Below are positions 1-9,087 of a DNA stretch of 64,000 nucleotides, piece by piece. The notes under the pieces were generated by a model that was not told the origin of the DNA, ran no database searches, and saw only the letters and a list, made by a program, of their open reading frames with translations. Positions within the stretch are counted from its first letter, which is position 1. Each line of letters starts with the position of its first letter. The stretch spans positions 248,001 through 312,000 of the forward strand of contig NZ_JAULSA010000002.1 in assembly GCF_030518235.1 (NCBI RefSeq). The letters are read 5' to 3'. The DNA is from Saccharibacillus sp. CPCC 101409 (GTDB taxonomy: Bacteria > Bacillota > Bacilli > Paenibacillales > Paenibacillaceae). The position numbers and the translations under genes are program-made.

Positions 1-617
<617 letters not shown>

Positions 618-660
618 AGCCGCGACTCCCGTTCGGGGCTCCGAGAACCCGATAATCAAG

Positions 661-692
661 GCCGCCGGAGCAGCGCTCCGGCGGCCTTTTTT
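661..692 (+). terminator. Intrinsic terminator after sigA
   Basis: Perfect 11-bp GC-rich stem (661-671 with 675-685), 3-nt loop, then a run of six T (687-692). It lies 44 bp after the sigA stop and would end the sigA transcript. Confidence 0.9.
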
Positions 693-909
693 CGCGGCGA
701 AACGTTCGAAAGTCCCGGAATTCCATGTAAAGCGCGGGATAGGCGAATCGGCTTTTTGCGGGTACAATAAAGCGGGAACGCGGGCGGAACCCGCCGCGCA
801 CCCGGGAAAACGGATCGGCCCGGCGGCCGGCGGGCCCGCTTAATCGGTACGCGGCAATCTGCCGATATAGGAAGAAAGAGAGCGGCTTTGGCCCGAAGGA
901 GGAGCACTT

Positions 910-1743
910 TTGGAACGGGAGAAAAAAAAGGTCATCGTCACCGAAATCGAGAATTGGCGCAAAAGCAAACTTTTACCCGAACATTACTGCGATTTTTTGT
1001 TAAACTTATATGACGACGAAGCGACGCAGAAAAAAAAGGGCACGATGTCGGTCGCCGCGCTCCAGCAGGGCAATTTCAAATTGTGGGCGCTTTCGTTCGT
1101 GACGATTGCGCTGATTTTCCTGATCGGCTTTTATTTCCCGATTCTGTCCTGGCCGTTTCAGGCCGCGGGCATCGCGGCGCTGGCTTCGTTCTGCTACGGG
1201 CTCGGTACATACGCGAAAGGCAAAGCGTGGATGGGCGGCATGGGCGGGCAGATGCTGTACGCGGCCGGCAGCCTGGTGATGCTCGGTCTGGGCGCGTGGA
1301 TGATTCGCATGAACGGCTGGCCGGAAGACACGTCGATGCTGGGTCTGATCGCCGTTTGCGCCGTGGTGTGGCTGGGCGTCGGCATGACCGTTCCGAGCGG
1401 GCTGCTGCATTACTGCGGCTGGGGAGCGCTGATTCTGCTGTACGCCAAATTCTTCGGTCAGGTCAATCCGGGGGCTTCGTGGCCGCTGCTGCAGCTGCTC
1501 TGGATTCCGCTGAGCGCGCTGCTGCTGTGGCTGAGCTGGCTGGCGCATCATAAAGCGAAAAGATTCGCGGCGATTTACTTTGCGGTCGGCGTGACGCTCT
1601 GGTTTATGCCGGAGCTCGACGATCTGCTGCTGCGCCACAATGCGCCGGACGGTATCGTTTTGCTGCTGCTCGGCAAGCTGGCGCTGGCTTTTATTCTGTT
1701 GTTCTTTTGGCGAAAAAAATGGATTGCGTGGGTGTCTGTATGA
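910..1743 (+). CDS. Multi-pass membrane protein of unknown function
   Basis: I do not recognise a named family with certainty. The 277-residue product has a soluble, charged N-terminus (about residues 1-55, with the phrase ENWRKSKLLPEHYCDFLLNLY cut here only for identification of the region, residues 15-34 roughly) followed by about eight hydrophobic membrane segments and a short basic C-terminus. The TTG start is chosen because AAGGAGG lies about 7 nt upstream (897-903). Its TGA stop overlaps the ATG of trmK (ATGA, 1740-1743), so the two are probably translated together. It occupies the place of the cytochrome gene cccA in B. subtilis, but no CxxCH haem motif is present, so it is not a cytochrome c. 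The N-terminal helix pair resembles the start of DUF2157-type membrane proteins, but this is only a guess. Confidence 0.75.
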   Translation: MEREKKKVIVTEIENWRKSKLLPEHYCDFLLNLYDDEATQKKKGTMSVAALQQGNFKLWALSFVTIALIFLIGFYFPILSWPFQAAGIAALASFCYGLGTYAKGKAWMGGMGGQMLYAAGSLVMLGLGAWMIRMNGWPEDTSMLGLIAVCAVVWLGVGMTVPSGLLHYCGWGALILLYAKFFGQVNPGASWPLLQLLWIPLSALLLWLSWLAHHKAKRFAAIYFAVGVTLWFMPELDDLLLRHNAPDGIVLLLLGKLALAFILLFFWRKKWIAWVSV

Positions 1744-2510
1744 AATTGTCTGTACGTTTGAATACGATTTGCGACCGGATTCCGGCGGGCAGCCGCCTGG
1801 CGGATATCGGGTCGGATCATGCGCTGCTGCCGACGTATGCGGTGCTTGAAGGCAAAGCGGATTTCGCCGTGGCCGGCGAAGTCAACCGGGGACCGTTCGA
1901 CGCGGCGAGCAAACAGGTGGCGGAAACGGGCCTGGGACAAAAGGTTTCCGTCCGGCTCGGCGACGGGCTGGCGGCGATCGAAGCCGGCGAAGTGGACGTG
2001 ATTACGATCGCCGGCATGGGCGGCGCGCTGATCGTCCGCATCCTGACGGAAGGGCGGGAGAAGCTCGAAGGCGTGCGGCGGCTGATTCTTCAGCCGAACG
2101 TCGGCGAGGATATCGTGCGCCGCTGGCTGCTGGCGGAAGGCTGGGTGCTGACCGGGGAAACCGTTCTCGAGGAAGACGGCAAGATTTATGAAGTGCTGAC
2201 GGCCGATCGCAGCGAACGGGCGGATAAAGCGAACGCCGAGCTTTACGCGGATACGCCGGTCGGCGAACCGCCGGTGACGCTGAGCCGCGATCAGCTGCTC
2301 GACTTCGGTCCTTTTCTGGTCCGCGAGGCTTCGCCCGTGTTCCGGCTGAAATGGGAAAGCGAAATCGCCAAGCTGGAGCGGGTCGCCGGCTCGATGGGAC
2401 GTTCCGACAGCGGCGACGCGGTGGAGAAGAAGGCGGCGCTTGAACGCCGCATCGAATGGATCAAGGAGGTGCTGGCATGTTTGCCAAAGGACAAACCGTC
2501 ATCCAATTGA
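1740..2510 (+). CDS. trmK: tRNA (adenine(22)-N1)-methyltransferase TrmK
   Basis: SAM-dependent enzyme that makes m1A at position 22 of bacterial tRNAs. The product is 256 residues, the usual family size. The SAM-binding motif I is LADIGSDHALLP at about residues 20-31, and IAGMGG near residue 90 is the family's second conserved block. The ATG at 1740 overlaps the stop of the preceding gene by 4 bp; starting there gives MKLSVRLNTICDRIP, a typical TrmK N-terminus, while an upstream ATG at 1707 would add 11 unlikely residues inside the previous gene. It overlaps the following Nif3-like gene by 34 bp, the same trmK/nif3 pairing as in B. subtilis (yqfN/yqfO). Confidence 0.93.
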   Translation: MKLSVRLNTICDRIPAGSRLADIGSDHALLPTYAVLEGKADFAVAGEVNRGPFDAASKQVAETGLGQKVSVRLGDGLAAIEAGEVDVITIAGMGGALIVRILTEGREKLEGVRRLILQPNVGEDIVRRWLLAEGWVLTGETVLEEDGKIYEVLTADRSERADKANAELYADTPVGEPPVTLSRDQLLDFGPFLVREASPVFRLKWESEIAKLERVAGSMGRSDSGDAVEKKAALERRIEWIKEVLACLPKDKPSSN

Positions 2511-3592
2511 TGGAGAAATTCGCGCCGAAATCGCTGGCCGTGGAGAACGACAAGATCGGCCTGCAGCTCGGCACGCTGAATAAAGAAATCACCAAAGTGC
2601 TGGTCGCGCTGGATGTCACGCACGAAGTCGCGGACGAAGCGATCTCGATGGGCGCGGAATTGATTGTCGCGCATCACGCGATCATTTTCCGGCCGCTGGC
2701 GAATCTGCGCACGGATACGCCGATGGGATCGCTGTACGAGAAGCTGATCAAGCACGATATCGCCGTTTATATCAGCCATACGAATCTCGATGCGGCCGAA
2801 GGCGGGATGAACGACTGGATGGCTTCGATCGTAGGCATCGCCGAGCCGAAACCGCTGGAAGAACTGCAAACGGAAAAGCTGTACAAGCTGGTCGTCTTCG
2901 TTCCGCGCACGCATCGCGAGCAGGTGCTAAGCGCCGTGCTCGGCGCGGGCGCGGGCCATATCGGCGAATACTCGCACTGCAGTTTCACGGCGGAAGGCAC
3001 CGGTACGTTCCTGCCCGGTCAGGGCACGAATCCGCATCTGGGGCAGCCGGGCAAACTGGAAAGAGCCGAAGAAGACCGGATCGAAACGATCGTGCCGGAA
3101 CGCCTGCGCTCGAAAGTCGTGCAGGCGATGCTCAAAGCGCATCCGTACGAAGAAGCCGCCTACGATCTGTACGCGCTGGAGCTCAAAGGCAAAGCGTACG
3201 GCCTCGGCCGGATCGGCAAACTGGAAACGCCGGTTACGCTGGCCGAACTGACGGACATCGTCAAGCGCGGCTTCGACGTGCCGGCGGTCCGGGTGGTCGG
3301 CGACGGAGAACGGATCGTCAAGAAAGCGGCCGTGCTCGGCGGATCGGGCAGCCGGTATATCCATCATGCGATCCGTCAGGGAGCGGACGTGCTGATTACC
3401 GGCGATATCGATTATCATACGGCGCACGACGCGCTGATGGCGGGGCTTTCCATTATCGATCCGGGGCATAACTCGGAGAAGATCATGAAGCGCGAAGTCG
3501 CCGCCGTGCTCGGACGTCTGCTCGCGGAAAGCGGCAGCCGAACAGCCGTCTACGCGTCGGAGCCGAATACCGAACCGTTCCGTTTCGCTTAA
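2477..3592 (+). CDS. Nif3-like dinuclear metal centre hexameric protein (YqfO family)
   Basis: Member of the Nif3/YqfO family; these proteins form hexamers with a two-metal site, but their physiological reaction is not settled. The product has 371 residues, the length of the Firmicutes form that carries an extra middle domain (about residues 125-230) between the two halves of the metal site. Metal ligands are visible in VAHHAIIF (about residue 63), SHTNLD (about residue 98) and the C-terminal DPGHNSEK. The start at 2477 has a perfect AAGGAGGT 6 nt upstream (2463-2470), inside the end of trmK, so the two genes are coupled. GTP cyclohydrolase I type 2 is an alternative name used in databases; I do not rely on it. 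Confidence 0.9.
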   Translation: MFAKGQTVIQLMEKFAPKSLAVENDKIGLQLGTLNKEITKVLVALDVTHEVADEAISMGAELIVAHHAIIFRPLANLRTDTPMGSLYEKLIKHDIAVYISHTNLDAAEGGMNDWMASIVGIAEPKPLEELQTEKLYKLVVFVPRTHREQVLSAVLGAGAGHIGEYSHCSFTAEGTGTFLPGQGTNPHLGQPGKLERAEEDRIETIVPERLRSKVVQAMLKAHPYEEAAYDLYALELKGKAYGLGRIGKLETPVTLAELTDIVKRGFDVPAVRVVGDGERIVKKAAVLGGSGSRYIHHAIRQGADVLITGDIDYHTAHDALMAGLSIIDPGHNSEKIMKREVAAVLGRLLAESGSRTAVYASEPNTEPFRFA

Positions 3593-3613
3593 AAAAAGCG
3601 GCTGTAAAAAGAC

Positions 3614-3642
3614 TTGCCGCCGCCGGATTTTCAAGGTATAAT
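3614..3642 (+). promoter_or_regulatory. Promoter of the RNase P RNA gene
   Basis: TTGCCG (3614-3619) and a perfect TATAAT (3637-3642) with a 17-bp spacer. The predicted start of transcription, about 7-10 nt further on, falls just before the 5' strand of helix P1 of the RNase P RNA. Confidence 0.8.
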
Positions 3643-3654
3643 AAATGCCGTTGC

Positions 3655-4076
3655 TTAAGGGAAGTTTAACAGACAATCGCCGGTGCCGCGTAAGGCGGTA
3701 CGGGAGGAAAGTCCGGGCTTCGCAGGGCGGGATGCTGGATAACGTCCAGTCAGCGCGAGCTGAAGGATTAGTGCCACAGAAATGGACCGCCGATGGCCGC
3801 GCAAGCGGCACAGGCAAGGGTGGAACCGGAGTGTAAGAGACTCCGAGGGGCGCTGGCGACTTCGTCCCTGGTAAACCCCATCCGAAGCAAGACCTAATGA
3901 AACGCGGTTTCCGGCTTGTCCGGAAACGGCCCTTGCCCGGGGTGCGTTTAGGTTGGTCGCTCGAGCCGTTCAGCAATGGACGGCCTAGACAGATGATTGT
4001 CGCTCATAGCGGGAGGGTAGTTCCCGTCTGCACCGCAAAGCAGCACAGAACCCGGCTTACGGTAAGCTTCCCGAAC
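3655..4076 (+). ncRNA. rnpB: RNase P RNA (rnpB), type A architecture
   Basis: Catalytic RNA of ribonuclease P, which removes 5' leaders from tRNA precursors. Helix P1 is a 10-bp pairing of 3659-3668 with 4063-4072. Universal blocks are present: GAGGAAAGTCCGGGCT (P4 side, from about 3704), GGTAAACCCCATCCG (about 3871) and CAGAACCCGGCTTA (from about 4046). Signatures of the ancestral type A fold are also seen: ACCGCCGATGGC (about 3786), AAGGGTG..GTAAGAG (P12 region), GAAGCAAGACC and GAGCCGTTCAGCAATGGACGGCCTAGA (shown to 20 nt: GAGCCGTTCAGCAATGGACG). The order of these blocks matches E. coli M1 RNA, not the B. subtilis type B RNA. An extra hairpin near 4010-4045 fits helix P19. The exact ends are estimated. 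Confidence 0.93.
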
Positions 4077-4123
4077 TGACGCAACCGATCGTTCGAAGAT
4101 TTTTTAAACGGCGAATCGCACGG

Positions 4124-4166
4124 CGGCGCCCGATTCCTTCATCTTGGAGGAGCGGGCGCCGTTTTT
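4124..4166 (+). terminator. Terminator downstream of rnpB
   Basis: 9-bp GC stem (4124-4132 with 4153-4161) with a 20-nt loop, followed by TTTTT. The rest of the 4077-4423 gap holds no convincing gene. Confidence 0.7.
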
Positions 4167-4423
4167 CGGTTTTGCGCGTGCTTCCGGACGGCTGCGGGAA
4201 CGAGAAGCGCCGCGGCGGCGTTTTTGAAACGGCCTGTCCGGTTAAGTAAAGAATAAGGCCGGCGATCCGCCTGCGGAACGCCTTTACGCATGCGGTCGGA
4301 ATACGCCGATCCGGATGCTTTTCCTTAAAATTTATGCTACGATGGACGAAAGCAAGAGCAGGGTATGCAAGCGAAGCCCGCTTCGCGCGCCGCGCGATCA
4401 AATATCAAGGGGGAACCGCCGTT

Positions 4424-4924
4424 ATGTCAGCGCCTAACGTACAGAGATTGTGTGAATCGACCAGGGAAAAGTTGAAAGAAGCCAGCCAGAGAATCGAAGC
4501 CTTTTTGAACGAATACTCGCTGCCTCAGCTTGCGGAGTCGCAGGAAGAAGAGGAAGTGGTGTACTACAAGGGCTTTTTGTCCGACCTTCGCCATCTGCTC
4601 GTTTTTTCGGAAACTTCGGCCGAAAAAATCGGCGTGCTGCTCAGACGGGCCAATTTCGATGTCGATTCCGCCGAAGACACGCTGTACAGGGTCTATCATA
4701 ACGTCATCAACAGTTTCTTCTACCCAAAAAACGAATGCTACGCCGAAGACGGACGCTATGCGTATACCGGTCAGGAAGCGATTCGGTTCCGCAGAGCCAT
4801 CGCGGCTCCGGGGCGCACCGTTATTCTCGACGTAACCAAAACGTACGAAGACCTGCGCGACGATCTGGATTACTACGAAAGCGACTATCTCAGCCAGCGT
4901 CGGATGAGCGCTCCGCGCTCGTAA
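4424..4924 (+). CDS. DUF3907 / YpuI-like protein
   Basis: Cytosolic protein of 166 residues without signal peptide or membrane segment, function unknown. It is mostly helical, with acidic runs (SQEEEEVVYYKG, about residues 38-49), a conserved-looking block EDTLYRVYHNVINSFFYPKN and a C-terminal EDLRDDLDYYESDY. It resembles B. subtilis YpuI (DUF3907) in length and in the YYKG, LYRIYH-like and YYE.DY phrases; this is from memory of the family, not from a search. The start at 4424 is preferred because AAGGGGG lies about 10 nt upstream (4407-4413); an upstream ATG at 4334 lacks a ribosome site. It stands alone between rnpB and a lytic transglycosylase. Confidence 0.7.
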   Translation: MSAPNVQRLCESTREKLKEASQRIEAFLNEYSLPQLAESQEEEEVVYYKGFLSDLRHLLVFSETSAEKIGVLLRRANFDVDSAEDTLYRVYHNVINSFFYPKNECYAEDGRYAYTGQEAIRFRRAIAAPGRTVILDVTKTYEDLRDDLDYYESDYLSQRRMSAPRS

Positions 4925-5002
4925 GATTTGCGGGTTCTTTTATAGAAATCGTCGCGGCTTCCGCGCACGGACAATCCTACCGGTGAAAGGGGAACATCGA
5001 CG

Positions 5003-5764
5003 ATGATCATCGATCCCAGGACAGCCAAGCAGCTGATTGAATTTCAGTGGATAGACAGCATGAATCTGGATAAATCGTCGCTAAACAGCATGTCGCAGGG
5101 CAAGATCGACTCTTCGGTGTTCGCGACCCTGCTGCAGCAGAAGATGCAGGAATCGGGCACAAGCTCCATTTCGGCGGAAGAGCTGCTCAAGACGCTCGAT
5201 GCCATCTCGCTGCCCGCCGACCAGGCCGCTTCCTTGAAAAAAGGAGCCATGTCGCTGGACGGAGGGTCTTCGCTCGACAGTTCGCCGGCGAAGATCGAGA
5301 TGCCGTCCGTATCGGAGCCCAAAGTTCAGGCCGGCACGCCGAATTCGAACGCCGCGCAGTATGCGGATATCGTGGCCGCGGCCAGCGCCAAATACGGCAT
5401 TCCGCAGTCGCTGATCAACGGCATCATCGACGCGGAATCGTCCTTCAATCCCAATGCCCGGTCGGGCGCGGGCGCCAAAGGGCTGATGCAGCTGATGGAC
5501 GGAACGGCCGCGGGGCTCGGCGTAACCAATTCGTTCGATCCCGAGCAGAATATCAACGGAGGTTCGAGTTATATCGCGTCGCAGCTGATGCGCTACGGCG
5601 GTTCGCAGCGATTGGCGCTGGCCGCCTACAACGCGGGACCGGGCACGCTTCAGCGGCTGGGGATCAAGACGGAAGCCGATCTGGACGCCAAGTTTAGCCA
5701 ACTGCCGCGAGAAACCCAGAACTATATCGGCAGAGTGGAAACGGCCCAGGCCAAGTATGTGTAA
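5003..5764 (+). CDS. Lytic transglycosylase (SLT domain, CwlQ/YjbJ-like)
   Basis: Peptidoglycan-cleaving enzyme that cuts the MurNAc-GlcNAc bond to form 1,6-anhydro ends. The 253-residue product has a C-terminal SLT domain (about residues 125-250): SLINGIIDAESSFNPNARSG carries the catalytic Glu, followed by GAKGLMQLMDGTA, the block around NINGGSSYIASQL, and LALAAYNAGPGTL. The N-terminal 120 residues are low-complexity and Ser-rich, with no cleavable signal peptide, as in B. subtilis CwlQ, which is 181 residues and lacks most of this extension. The start is set by GAAAGGGGA at 4985-4993. How it crosses the membrane is not clear from the sequence. Confidence 0.88.
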   Translation: MIIDPRTAKQLIEFQWIDSMNLDKSSLNSMSQGKIDSSVFATLLQQKMQESGTSSISAEELLKTLDAISLPADQAASLKKGAMSLDGGSSLDSSPAKIEMPSVSEPKVQAGTPNSNAAQYADIVAAASAKYGIPQSLINGIIDAESSFNPNARSGAGAKGLMQLMDGTAAGLGVTNSFDPEQNINGGSSYIASQLMRYGGSQRLALAAYNAGPGTLQRLGIKTEADLDAKFSQLPRETQNYIGRVETAQAKYV

Positions 5765-5794
5765 GCCGGGAATCCGGCCGGCGTGTTAAGCGAA

Positions 5795-5836
5795 GATCAA
5801 AAAGGAGAAGCGCGGCTTTCCCTTTTTGATCTTTTT
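5795..5836 (+). terminator. Terminator after the lytic transglycosylase
   Basis: Perfect 11-bp stem (5795-5805 with 5821-5831) flanked by A-rich and T-rich ends; a run of T follows (5832-5836). Confidence 0.88.
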
Positions 5837-5917
5837 GACGTTAAAAACGAAGGCAAACCCAAATAAAAGCCGCATAAAAAACACACGGATAGAGCGATGG
5901 AAAGAAGGTCTTCTTGT

Positions 5918-7075
5918 ATGTTTAATTTCGATCAAGCGGCTTCGACGCCGGTTCACCCGGACGTGATTCGCACGATCGCCGAGGTTATGCAGGCCCGCAG
6001 CGGCAATCCTTCTTCGATTCACCGGGGCGGTCGGGATGCGGCAGTGCTGCTGGAGCGTTCGCGCGAAGTCTGCGCCGCCGCGCTCGGCGCGCCGCCGGAA
6101 GACGGACGGATCGTATTTACCTCGGGGGCGACGGAAAGCAACAATCTGGCGATCAAAGGAGCGCTGCTCGGCAGAACGGACGGCAGGCGGCATATCGTGA
6201 CGACGATGATCGAGCATTCGTCGGTGTACGAGAGCTGCCGGCAGCTCGAAGATTTCGGCTTCGAAGTCACGTATGTGCGGCCCCGGACCGACGGGACCGT
6301 CAGTCCGGAGAGCGTGCTCGGCGCGCTGCGCGGCGATACGGCGCTTGTCAGCGTGATGCACGTCAACAACGAGACGGGAGCGGTCCAGCCGGTCGGCGAG
6401 ATCGGGCGGCGGTTGAAGGAAGCCGATGCCCGCGTGCTGCTGCACGTCGACGGCGTGCAGGGTTTCGGCCGGCTGCCGCTGGATCTTGCGCGGAGCCGAA
6501 TCGATCTGTACAGCGTCTCGGCGCATAAAGTGCGCGGTCCCAAAGGCGTGGGACTGCTGTTCGTCCGCCGCGGCGTGCGGTTGATTCCGCTGCTGTCCGG
6601 CGGCAGCCAGGAGCACGGGCTGCGCGCCGGGACGGAGAACACGGCCGCGATCGTCGGAGCGGCGAAGGCGTTTCGCCTGGCCGCCGAGGGAAGGCCCGAA
6701 CGCGGGCGAAGATTGGGAGAGCTGCGCGCGCTGGTCGTGTCCGAAGTGCGGCGGCATGAAGGGCTGAAGCTGACCGAGCCGGCCGAAACGGCTCCGCATA
6801 TCGTGCATTTTACGTTTCCGGGCTTGAAATCGGAAGTGGTTCTGCATACGCTGGAAGAGCTGAATATGCTTGTATCGGCCCAGTCGGCCTGCGCGGCGAA
6901 GACGGAGAAGCCGAGCCGGGTGCTGACGGCGATGGGGATGGACCGCGAACACGCGACGTCCGGCATTCGGATCAGCCTGGGCGACTTGCATACGGAAGAA
7001 GACGTCCGGCTGCTGTCGGAGGCGCTGGGCAGGGCGGTAAGCCGTCTGGCGCCGTTTGAGGGGAGAAAACGATAA
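5918..7075 (+). CDS. Cysteine desulfurase (IscS/NifS-like, partner of ThiI)
   Basis: PLP enzyme that takes sulfur from cysteine as a persulfide. The 385-residue product has the class V aminotransferase fold: DQAASTPVH at the N-terminus, the PLP-binding lysine in SVSAHKVRGPKG (Lys204), and the sulfur-carrying cysteine in the short loop AQSACAAK (Cys325). The start at 5918 (MFNFDQAAS) fits the family and has AGAAGG at 5903-5908; the upstream ATG at 5897 has no clear ribosome site. It lies 3 bp before thiI, the same pair as B. subtilis nifZ-thiI, so it most likely feeds sulfur to ThiI for 4-thiouridine in tRNA. Confidence 0.92.
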   Translation: MFNFDQAASTPVHPDVIRTIAEVMQARSGNPSSIHRGGRDAAVLLERSREVCAAALGAPPEDGRIVFTSGATESNNLAIKGALLGRTDGRRHIVTTMIEHSSVYESCRQLEDFGFEVTYVRPRTDGTVSPESVLGALRGDTALVSVMHVNNETGAVQPVGEIGRRLKEADARVLLHVDGVQGFGRLPLDLARSRIDLYSVSAHKVRGPKGVGLLFVRRGVRLIPLLSGGSQEHGLRAGTENTAAIVGAAKAFRLAAEGRPERGRRLGELRALVVSEVRRHEGLKLTEPAETAPHIVHFTFPGLKSEVVLHTLEELNMLVSAQSACAAKTEKPSRVLTAMGMDREHATSGIRISLGDLHTEEDVRLLSEALGRAVSRLAPFEGRKR

Positions 7076-7078
7076 CCG

Positions 7079-8305
7079 ATGAAGAAAACCGATTATTTAC
7101 TGCTTCGCTTCGGCGAAGTTACGCTAAAAGGGCGCAACCGCGCCAGATTCGAAAAAGCGGCGGTCGAGCATGTGCGGGCGCTGCTGCGTCCGTACCCGGA
7201 CGCCAAGATCCGGCGCGAGTTCGGGCGGATTTATGTCGATCCGGGCAGCGGGAGCGCCGAAGAATTGATTCCCGTGCTGCAAAACGTGTTCGGCATGACG
7301 TCGCTCAGCCCGGTGCGCGCGGTGCGGCCTGAACTTGACGAGATTGTCAAAGCGGCGGAAGAACTGGTCGAAGCGATGGAGCTGACGCGCGAAACGACTT
7401 TCAAAACGAATGTGCGCCGGGTCTGGAAAGACTTTCCGCATTCGTCGCAGGAAACCAATCCGCTCGTCGCTTCGCCGCTGCTGAAAAAATTTCCGCTGCT
7501 CAAAGTGGATATGCACGATCCCGAACTGGAGCTGAGAGTCGAAATCCGCGATCAGGCGGCTTACGTGTTCGGCGAAGTGATTCCGGGCCCGGGCGGTTTC
7601 CCGCTCGGCACGAACGGCAAAGCGCTGCTGCTGCTCTCGGGCGGCATCGACAGCCCGGTCGCGGGCTGGTCTTCGCTGCGCCGCGGCCTGGAAGTGGAAT
7701 GTATCCACTTCCACAGCTATCCGTTTACAAGCGAGCAGGCCAAAGAGAAGGTGATCGATCTGGCCCGGGTGCTGGCCGGTTACGCCGGGAAGGTGCGGCT
7801 GCATATCGTGCCTTTTACCGAAGTACAGACGTCGTTCACCCGCATGGGGCAGGATAACCTGATGATTACGCTGATGCGCCGGGCCATGCTGCGCATCGCG
7901 ACCAAAGTGGCGGAGCGCGAGAAAGCGCTGGCGCTCGTCACCGGCGAAAGTCTCGGACAGGTGGCCAGCCAGACGCTGCCGAGCATGAACGTGATCGAGC
8001 GGGCGACCGAGCTGCCGATTCTGCGTCCGCTGGTCATGACCGACAAAGAAGAGATTATCCGGATATCGCGCCGAATCGGCACCTACGATATTTCGGTGCT
8101 GCCGTACGAAGACTGCTGTACGCTGTTCGTGCCCAAGTCGCCTACCACCAATCCGAATCTGCGCATCGTCGGCAAAGTGGAAGCGACTACGCCGAATCTT
8201 ACGCGGCTGATCGAAGAAGCGGCCGCGAATACGGAAACGATCGAATTGTACGCGGGCGACACCCGAAGTCCGGGCGCCGTTTCCGTCAACGAAGACTGGT
8301 TTTGA
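7079..8305 (+). CDS. thiI: tRNA 4-thiouridine synthase ThiI
   Basis: Activates U8 of tRNA by adenylation and inserts sulfur to form s4U, a near-UV sensor. The 408-residue product has an N-terminal ferredoxin-like/THUMP region (about residues 1-170) and a PP-loop ATPase domain with SGGIDS (residues 187-192). It ends after the PP-loop domain and lacks the rhodanese domain found in E. coli ThiI, as is usual in Bacillus, where the dedicated desulfurase upstream supplies sulfur. The two genes are 3 bp apart and surely co-transcribed. Confidence 0.95.
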   Translation: MKKTDYLLLRFGEVTLKGRNRARFEKAAVEHVRALLRPYPDAKIRREFGRIYVDPGSGSAEELIPVLQNVFGMTSLSPVRAVRPELDEIVKAAEELVEAMELTRETTFKTNVRRVWKDFPHSSQETNPLVASPLLKKFPLLKVDMHDPELELRVEIRDQAAYVFGEVIPGPGGFPLGTNGKALLLLSGGIDSPVAGWSSLRRGLEVECIHFHSYPFTSEQAKEKVIDLARVLAGYAGKVRLHIVPFTEVQTSFTRMGQDNLMITLMRRAMLRIATKVAEREKALALVTGESLGQVASQTLPSMNVIERATELPILRPLVMTDKEEIIRISRRIGTYDISVLPYEDCCTLFVPKSPTTNPNLRIVGKVEATTPNLTRLIEEAAANTETIELYAGDTRSPGAVSVNEDWF

Positions 8306-8437
8306 ATATAAGCCGGAATTTTACGCAATGACTGCATGAAAACGCCGATTATGCCGATAAAAAGAAAAGGTCGGTCGCTGTTTCGACGCGCGGCCGAAAG
8401 TCCGATCGTGTGAAATTTACGCAAGGGAGAAGTGGAG

Positions 8438-8950
8438 ATGCCAAACAATAACCAAAAAGCCGTCGGCATTTTTGTTCTGGCCGCCGGCCTGATCATCCTG
8501 CTCGGACAATGGGGCGTATTCGCTTTTCTGGGACGCGTCTTCTGGCCGCTGCTGATCCTGCTTCCCGGCGTGGCGCTGCATCTGGCGTATGCTTCGCGCA
8601 TTCTGCCCGCCTGGGTGCTGGTTCCCGGCGGAACGCTGGCCGTATACGGGCTGATGTTCTCGCTCTGCAACACCTGGGGCTTCGGTCTGATCGGCGTATT
8701 GTGGCCGGCGTTCGTGCTCGGTCCCGGCATCGGCCTGTACGAATATGCCGCGTTTTCGCCGGCGCGGCTGCCGGGTATCCGCTACGCGGGGCTGGGCTTG
8801 ATCGGGCTGTCGGTCGTCCTGTTTATTTTCAGTCTGTTGGGGCCGTTTTTTCTTTATGCGTTCTCCGTGCTGCTGATTCTGGCCGGGGCGTGGCTGCTGT
8901 TCCGGCCTTCGGTTAAGCCCGGCGCGGGCGGCGGTTGGCGCAAAATGTAA
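8438..8950 (+). CDS. Small multi-pass membrane protein (LiaF/LiaI-type transmembrane region)
   Basis: The 170-residue product is almost entirely hydrophobic, with about six membrane segments separated by very short loops (for example AVGIFVLAAGLIILLGQWG, WPLLILLPGVALHLAY, VLLILAGAWLLF). Repeated pattern of Gly-rich helices with WP motifs (FWPLLIL, LWPAFVL) is typical of the membrane part of LiaF/DUF5668-like proteins, but the soluble LiaF domain is missing. I cannot assign a function. The start at 8438 is preferred over GTG 8432 because AAGGGAG at 8424-8430 is 7 nt away. It is not obviously co-transcribed with thiI (132 bp gap). Confidence 0.7.
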   Translation: MPNNNQKAVGIFVLAAGLIILLGQWGVFAFLGRVFWPLLILLPGVALHLAYASRILPAWVLVPGGTLAVYGLMFSLCNTWGFGLIGVLWPAFVLGPGIGLYEYAAFSPARLPGIRYAGLGLIGLSVVLFIFSLLGPFFLYAFSVLLILAGAWLLFRPSVKPGAGGGWRKM

Positions 8951-8956
8951 AAAACA

Positions 8957-8984
8957 TTGAAATTTCATGAAAATCGTGTATAAT
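8957..8984 (+). promoter_or_regulatory. Promoter of typA
   Basis: TTGAAA (8957-8962) and perfect TATAAT (8979-8984), 16-bp spacer, giving a leader of about 95 nt before typA. Confidence 0.82.
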
Positions 8985-9087
8985 AGAAGGGATCGAGGAG
9001 CGTCGGCGGGTTGTCGAACGCTTCTTTTGTGAGAAAAGCAAGCATCCGTTTTTTAACATTTTTAATAGAGAAGGGAACATTCCATTC

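Noticed and set aside
763-768. Possible promoter -10 (TACAAT) before the membrane protein gene
   Set aside because: No credible -35 at normal spacing, so not listed as a feature.
4334-4423. Upstream start for the YpuI-like gene
   Set aside because: No ribosome site; the ATG at 4424 has AAGGGGG at proper distance and matches family length.
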